Of a stretch of DNA of 64,000 nucleotides, positions 59,562 through 64,000 are shown piece after piece. Each line of letters starts with the position of its first letter. The first letter of the stretch is position 1. The stretch lies in the NCBI GenBank assembly GCA_021604865.1, contig BQJU01000013.1, forward strand, positions 62,001 through 126,000, given 5' to 3'. This DNA comes from Saprospiraceae bacterium. GTDB taxonomy: Bacteria; Bacteroidota; Bacteroidia; Chitinophagales; Saprospiraceae. The position numbers were made by a program, and so were the translations under genes. Under the pieces are notes generated by a model, which saw nothing but the letters and a program-made list of their open reading frames with translations, was not told the DNA's origin and made no database searches.

Positions 59562-61793
59562 TTAAAAATGATATTGCAAACTAGCCTTCAAAAAGAAAGG
59601 CACTCCAGGCGTAAAATGGATTTCTTCCACCGATTCTTGTTCCGAAAATAGACGAGATTCGGTTGCAAATTGTGCTTCATTCCATTTCTGATCAAACAGG
59701 TTTTCGACAGAAGCACCAATGGTCACTTTTTTATTAAAGGTATAATTGGCATTCAAATCCGTGATAAAATAACCTTTGGCCACAATGCTATTGTCTTCAT
59801 TTGCCGGACGATCTTTGATGTAACGATAACGAATACCCGCAGAAAAGCCTGAAGGATGGTGAAAGGAAAAGCCTCCTGCTGCCGTTAAATCCGGTGCTAG
59901 TGGAATAAAATTTTCTCCTTCAGGTTCTCCAATGGCTCTGGCATGGGTATAGTTGATATCGGAGTCAAAAAACAGATAATCGGAAAGCTGCCACCTCAAC
60001 CCCGTTTCAATGCCCTGTCTTTCGGTTTTTCCACTCGGTTCCACAATGCCAGCATCACCTACATAGACAAATTCCTGTTGCAGTTGCAAATACCATATTC
60101 CTGCATTGATCCACAACCGGGGTGAAGGTTTCCAAACGGCACCCAAATCAACACCATAAGCCGCAGGTAGAATTTGTTGGCCATTTTGTGCAACCACTAC
60201 CCTAGTATCATTGGAATGGAATCCCATACCAGATTTAAGGAAAAACTGCCAGTGCTGATTGGGATTGTAAATGATGTTTAATTTAGGAGAGACAATGGCT
60301 TTGCGTTCCGAGAGGCTCGTATATTCTGTATTCAACTGGTTCACATAATCAAAGGTAAAGGCATCCGCTCTAATGCCTGGATTAATCAGCCATTTTCCAA
60401 AATCAAACTCGGCATTTATGAAAGTATATAAGTTGGTTTCATCAACATTACCCAATGCGATAGGCACCAGTGTCGTTTTTCTATTGAGCGTATGTGAAAG
60501 CTCATTTCCGTCCACATCATCGTAGCGAAGTCCTACCCCATAGCTGAGTGTTATGTCCTGGCTATTGCCGGAAAGGCTTTGAAAGACCGTACTTTCAATA
60601 CCGTAAATATTTCTATGCTCTTTTTGTTTGATCTGGTCACCATTTACCGGGTCTTCCAGAAAGAAGGTAAAGTTGGAAAATAATTCAAAATTGTACTTAC
60701 TATAAAATGCCTTTGTTTTCACAAAAGATTGATTGCTAATAACTTTTGTGTGTTCAAGCAACACATTTGTCCTATCAGTATTGCCGCCTTCAGTATCATC
60801 TACACTGCCAAATCGGCTAATCGTGCCATTATCAACAAGTCGCTGCGGTATTTGTCCAGAGGCATCCCATTTACTTTGAAAACGGGATACGAGCACTGAA
60901 AGTCGGTCGTTATTATTAAAATTCACGGCATATTTACCCATTAGGTTCAGGCGGTTGAAATTTTGGGAAGATTCAAAGGGGCCATCGGAGGTGGAATATT
61001 CGGTAGCGATATAAGCATGCTGGTTTTCCGACTGGCCTAATATGTCAAATAAACCAAAGGTGCGAAAGGTATTAAATTGACCATATTGCAAACCTATTGT
61101 ACTTTGATCCAGTTGATCTTTGGTTTTAAAATCCACAAAACCCGCCGTGGTAAAATTACCGTGGTCGGTATAATAAGGTCCCTTGCCAAAGTTGATATTT
61201 TCAATGGTTTCCGGTATTAAAAAGTGCAGGTCAGCATATCCCTGCCCATGGGCGTGGGACACCATATTTACCGGAAGGCCATCTACATTAATGGCAATAT
61301 CCGTGCCGTGATCAATATCAAACCCACGGAGGAAAATTTGTTCCGCTTTGCCTCCACCAGCATGTTGGCCGATAATGAGTCCGGGAATTTTTCGGAGAAT
61401 TTCCTGAGAGGAATTGACCGGATTCGTTTGCAGGTCGATAGCGGCCACCTGATTGGCAGACTTCACTGAATTGCTGATGAACACTTGATCCAGTTCAAAA
61501 AAAGCTTCCTGGAGTACAAACTTTAGTTCTTCTGTAAAATCTTCTTTGGCAAGTGTTTTCTCAATCGTTTTGAAGCCAAGGAAACTCACTTTTAGGGTAT
61601 CTCCAACTTTTAAACCACGACAAACAAATTTCCCAAGGGCATCACTATGGCTATGGATGTCACCGGAGGGTGTGAAGATGTAGGCATCGGCGATTGGTTG
61701 ATTGGAGGAGTCGATGACTCTGCCTTGTAGACTTTGGGCCTGAAGGCTTAAACATAGGCCTAATATTAAAAGAGTATAAATTATCTTTTTCAT
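59562..61793 (-). CDS. TonB-dependent outer-membrane receptor
   Basis: The 743-residue protein has a signal peptide (residues 1-19). A carboxypeptidase-regulatory-like beta-sandwich (about 22-100, LQGRVIDSSNQPIADAYIF ... KVGDTLKVSFLGF) precedes the plug (EILRKIPGLIIGQHAGGGKAE ... FLRGFDIDHGTDIAINVDG, PVNMVSHAHGQGYADLHFL). The barrel ends in an aromatic residue (LQYHF). The plug's HAHGQGYAD stretch is His-containing. Together with the neighbouring His-rich exported protein, this suggests metal rather than glycan uptake; no SusD partner is present. Specificity is inference. Confidence 0.88.
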   Translation of the reverse strand: MKKIIYTLLILGLCLSLQAQSLQGRVIDSSNQPIADAYIFTPSGDIHSHSDALGKFVCRGLKVGDTLKVSFLGFKTIEKTLAKEDFTEELKFVLQEAFFELDQVFISNSVKSANQVAAIDLQTNPVNSSQEILRKIPGLIIGQHAGGGKAEQIFLRGFDIDHGTDIAINVDGLPVNMVSHAHGQGYADLHFLIPETIENINFGKGPYYTDHGNFTTAGFVDFKTKDQLDQSTIGLQYGQFNTFRTFGLFDILGQSENQHAYIATEYSTSDGPFESSQNFNRLNLMGKYAVNFNNNDRLSVLVSRFQSKWDASGQIPQRLVDNGTISRFGSVDDTEGGNTDRTNVLLEHTKVISNQSFVKTKAFYSKYNFELFSNFTFFLEDPVNGDQIKQKEHRNIYGIESTVFQSLSGNSQDITLSYGVGLRYDDVDGNELSHTLNRKTTLVPIALGNVDETNLYTFINAEFDFGKWLINPGIRADAFTFDYVNQLNTEYTSLSERKAIVSPKLNIIYNPNQHWQFFLKSGMGFHSNDTRVVVAQNGQQILPAAYGVDLGAVWKPSPRLWINAGIWYLQLQQEFVYVGDAGIVEPSGKTERQGIETGLRWQLSDYLFFDSDINYTHARAIGEPEGENFIPLAPDLTAAGGFSFHHPSGFSAGIRYRYIKDRPANEDNSIVAKGYFITDLNANYTFNKKVTIGASVENLFDQKWNEAQFATESRLFSEQESVEEIHFTPGVPFFLKASLQYHF

Positions 61794-61827
61794 TTTTTTA
61801 GAATTGAGTTCGGCGTATACATATTAT

Positions 61828-61842
61828 GAGTGCCCCCCACTC
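61828..61842. other. Short hairpin between His-rich and receptor genes
   Basis: GAGTG and CACTC flank a C5 loop on the plus strand, in the 108-bp gap between the two cotranscribed genes. It could adjust expression of the receptor; this is weak. Confidence 0.25.
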
Positions 61843-61901
61843 GGGTCCATGAAAATAGACGCAGAGTTATTGGAGGTGCAGAGTTAGTAGAGAAATTGTA
61901 T

Positions 61902-62303
61902 TCAGGCGACATCCTGAGGTGGTGGGCTGATTAGATCGCAGTAAATAGTCTTTAGATTTACCAAAACTTCAAAATTTTGGGCAGCCTTCTTGGTGGTTAC
62001 ACAAGCAGTTTCAGCTATTTGGCAGCTTATTTCCGTTTTCTTTTTTATATCCGTTAGCGGTGCATTTTGCTCCTGCTGGTCCGTTTGCTGTTTATGGGCA
62101 TCTGCAACTTCCAGATGGTAATGGTGGTGATCATCTCCGTGAGCGTGAAAGGCATGTTGGTGGTAGGTTGTTTGAATGATTTCGGCCGCATGGGCAAGGA
62201 TATGAAGCGTCTCAAAAAGTGGTTTTGGGAAGGCACTCAATATATAACTCACCAGCAATAGGCTAAGGAGCAGGTGGCGATATTTATTGAGGTTTGTGAG
62301 CAT
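61902..62303 (-). CDS. Small exported His-rich protein
   Basis: The 133-residue protein has an N-terminal hydrophobic segment (residues 11-26, LLLSLLLVSYILSAF) serving as signal or anchor. A histidine cluster follows at about residues 48-62 (HQHAFHAHGDDHHHYH), likely to bind Zn, Cu or Ni, with two further cysteines in CQIAETACVTT. It matches no enzyme. It lies 108 bp upstream of the TonB receptor gene on the same strand and may act as a metal chaperone or sensor for it; this is inference. Confidence 0.72.
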   Translation of the reverse strand: MLTNLNKYRHLLLSLLLVSYILSAFPKPLFETLHILAHAAEIIQTTYHQHAFHAHGDDHHHYHLEVADAHKQQTDQQEQNAPLTDIKKKTEISCQIAETACVTTKKAAQNFEVLVNLKTIYCDLISPPPQDVA

Positions 62304-62396
62304 GTATCTTAAACTTAGTTGATTTTTTTATAAGATACGAGTGATTTGGGAAGAATGGATTGTTTTTGAAAAAAATGATTGGAGGAGACAAGTTTT

Positions 62397-63098
62397 TCAA
62401 TACCATTCCAACACCATTTCCTTATCCAGTCCCTTAAAAAAATAGATATCAAACACGATTCTCGACAATAATTCAATACAGCCTGCCGTATCTTTAAACT
62501 GATCAAAATCGTACTTTAATGCCAATGATTGCCGGTCTCCCAGACCATTAAATCCCAAACCTCTAACCTTGTTTACATAGCTGGCCTTTAACCAATCCTT
62601 TTGTTTCAGGTCTTTTTCTTCAGTAAATTTAATGAGTAGCACTTTTGGCGAATCCAGACTAAATTCAAGGTAAAAATTGGCTTCTTTTACCAGGTACAAT
62701 TTGAAGCCATTAATTTTATTTTCAATTAATTTAAAAATGACTTCATCGAGATCCTGGCTATCGATATATGCGGTTATTGGCCTTGCTTCAAGTTCCGATA
62801 AATCCTTTTTTAGGTATTCTATCATTTTTTTACGGATCCGGATTATGTTTTCATCCTTTTCCTCTTTCAATTGGGATTCAAGTTTGGCTAATCCTGCTTT
62901 ACGCTCACTTATTTTCAACCCATTAGTATGGTCCAGTTCCATCAACACCTGAAGTTTCCGATTGATTATATTCAGGCAATCAGAGAAGTGTTGAGCCGAT
63001 TGATAATCACCATCATCCAAGCATTCCTTTAATTCTTTTTCAAGATTTATTCTCTCGACTACAACCGCTTCTATTAGTTCATCAAAATCTGTTTTCAC
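62397..63098 (-). CDS. Coiled-coil protein of unknown function
   Basis: The 233-residue protein has no signal peptide. Residues 1-105 are strongly helical and charged (coiled-coil, with LEKELKECLDDGDYQSAQHF and RKAGLAKLESQLKEEKDE). A C-terminal alpha/beta domain of about 120 residues follows and is not recognised. It starts 16 bp after the stop of the upstream T9SS-domain gene and may be cotranscribed with it. No function is assigned. Confidence 0.6.
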   Translation of the reverse strand: MKTDFDELIEAVVVERINLEKELKECLDDGDYQSAQHFSDCLNIINRKLQVLMELDHTNGLKISERKAGLAKLESQLKEEKDENIIRIRKKMIEYLKKDLSELEARPITAYIDSQDLDEVIFKLIENKINGFKLYLVKEANFYLEFSLDSPKVLLIKFTEEKDLKQKDWLKASYVNKVRGLGFNGLGDRQSLALKYDFDQFKDTAGCIELLSRIVFDIYFFKGLDKEMVLEWY

Positions 63099-63114
63099 TC
63101 CAATTTCAGTTTAT

Positions 63115-64000
63115 TTACTGCACCACAATCTTCCCAATAACCTCACCAAAATCACTTTGCATTTTGAAAAAATAAATACCGGCACTGATCTCATCTTCTA
63201 TCTGCCAATTCCATTGCAATACGCCATTTTGAGACACCGGATTCTCCAACTTTACCAGCGCCCTGCCCACTGCATCAAAAATGGTAACCTGCCACTCGTC
63301 AGGATTTAAGGGCTCGGGATATTTTAGGTGCAACTTTGCAAAATCTGTGGCGGGATTCGGCGTAACCAGTACCTCCGCTGCTGCCGGGTCAAAGACTTCC
63401 TCGGTGGCAATCACCACAGGGCCGCCATTATTAAAAAGACAGTCAATACAAGGATCGCCACCCTCGCCTGGCTCAAGGGCCAAAAACGCCGTCAGGCCAG
63501 TCAATACCCGTTCGTTGATGCTTTCCTCAATGATATACAAAAGATCATCTGTCGAACTTGACTGCGCCTCCAACGATTTAAGATGGGGGCCGTACCACAT
63601 TTCCCGCATCAGCGTATCACCGACAAAAACATCTTCCGGCATAATGGTGTTAGAGGCCGACAAAACCTGGCCTTCATTGGTAATATAATTGGCATTAATA
63701 TTCATTGGAAAATCACCCAAATATTTACCCGTTTGTAAAATAACACCCTTGTTTTCCGGAGTGACAATGGCACTATTGATCGAATAACGTTGGTATGCCA
63801 CTCCATTTTCTAAGGTCGTAGTATAGTCCAGGATTCCGTTTGGAAGCACAAATGCCGGATATATCTGGTTCATTAATTGGGTAAACGTTTCATTTAATTC
63901 TCTAAAAATCAGGGTTTCCGACACATCGAACCCTTCGCTTAACAATTGATAAAGATATTCATTGCCATGGTATTCTTCATTATTATAATATAAAATGGAT
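63115..64000 (-). CDS. T9SS sorting-domain protein, 5' part missing
   Basis: The frame is open from the right edge of the window to the stop at 63115, so only the C-terminal ~295 residues are present; the N-terminus lies outside. The visible part has an unrecognised domain (for example VFVGDTLMREMWYGPHL). It ends with a T9SS type A sorting domain with VLVTPNPATDFAKLHLKY, WQVTIFDAVGRALV and SAGIYFFKMQSDFGEVIGKIVV. It should be secreted across the outer membrane. Its role is unknown. Confidence 0.82.
   Translation of the reverse strand, partial: SILYYNNEEYHGNEYLYQLLSEGFDVSETLIFRELNETFTQLMNQIYPAFVLPNGILDYTTTLENGVAYQRYSINSAIVTPENKGVILQTGKYLGDFPMNINANYITNEGQVLSASNTIMPEDVFVGDTLMREMWYGPHLKSLEAQSSSTDDLLYIIEESINERVLTGLTAFLALEPGEGGDPCIDCLFNNGGPVVIATEEVFDPAAAEVLVTPNPATDFAKLHLKYPEPLNPDEWQVTIFDAVGRALVKLENPVSQNGVLQWNWQIEDEISAGIYFFKMQSDFGEVIGKIVVQ

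Noticed and set aside
62067-62261. 64-codon plus frame over the His-rich gene
   Set aside because: It is antisense to the gene with signal peptide and His cluster and lacks any feature of its own.

Overview
The window looks like chromosomal DNA of a Bacteroidota bacterium, most likely of the Saprospirales group (Haliscomenobacter/Lewinella-like). This is inferred from several features: type IX secretion (T9SS) C-terminal sorting domains on three secreted proteins, a TamL-type Omp85 lipoprotein, a TonB-dependent receptor with a carboxypeptidase-like N-terminal domain, a DUF4369-thioredoxin lipoprotein, TAnnTTTG-type promoter hexamers just upstream of start codons, absence of clear Shine-Dalgarno boxes, and moderate-to-low GC. 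No rRNA, tRNA, CRISPR array, prophage or complete insertion sequence was seen.

Layout. 1-13.2 kb: housekeeping and envelope genes: a truncated BNR-repeat lipoprotein, a zinc-ribbon protein, an orphan cytochrome oxidase subunit III, a TlpA-like lipoprotein, an RNA methyltransferase divergent from tamL, a purM-nth pair, an SPFH protein, an SH3 protein and a helical protein of unknown function. 13.2-24 kb: pyruvate carboxylase, a SNF2 helicase, a CPBP membrane protease, a membrane protein with an effector-associated (EAD11-like) domain, and a YcaQ-like DNA glycosylase. 24-27.2 kb: a gene remnant and a large glycine-rich T9SS protein. 27.3-37.8 kb: an exopolysaccharide/O-antigen cluster made of two divergent operons (flippase, chain-length regulator and GT2 leftwards; polymerase, glycosyltransferases, 2OG-Fe(II) oxygenase, ligase-like protein, initiating sugar transferase and nucleotidyltransferase-like protein rightwards). 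37.8-40.5 kb: a single-heme lipoprotein and a secreted T9SS esterase-like protein.

40.7-50.3 kb is a six-gene leftward group: GABA-type aminotransferase, nitrilase-family hydrolase, fold-I Orn/Lys/Arg decarboxylase, ATP-grasp ligase, C45-type Ntn hydrolase and succinate-semialdehyde dehydrogenase. Together these could form an amino acid -> diamine -> N-acylated intermediate -> omega-amino acid -> dicarboxylate route. It resembles the gamma-glutamylated putrescine pathway in logic but uses unrelated enzymes at the ligase and hydrolase steps. 50.7-59.5 kb is a second tightly packed leftward operon with three B12-binding radical SAM proteins, two SAM methyltransferases, a flippase and a GT87-like glycosyltransferase; it probably makes and exports a modified surface glycan or lipid. 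These two operons are the best candidates for undescribed systems. The last 4.5 kb hold a TonB receptor beside a His-rich exported protein (probably metal-related), a coiled-coil protein and a truncated T9SS protein.

Intergenic DNA is rich in small palindromic repeats. The most striking are arrays of 11-bp dyads spaced by 4-bp A/T linkers (15-bp period) at 40581-40692 and 50631-50682. There is also a TGTTTGGAGG-type palindromic repeat family, a 26-bp twin palindrome around 21 kb and an 18-bp inverted repeat at 48852-48922 with relatives at 42246 and 52301.
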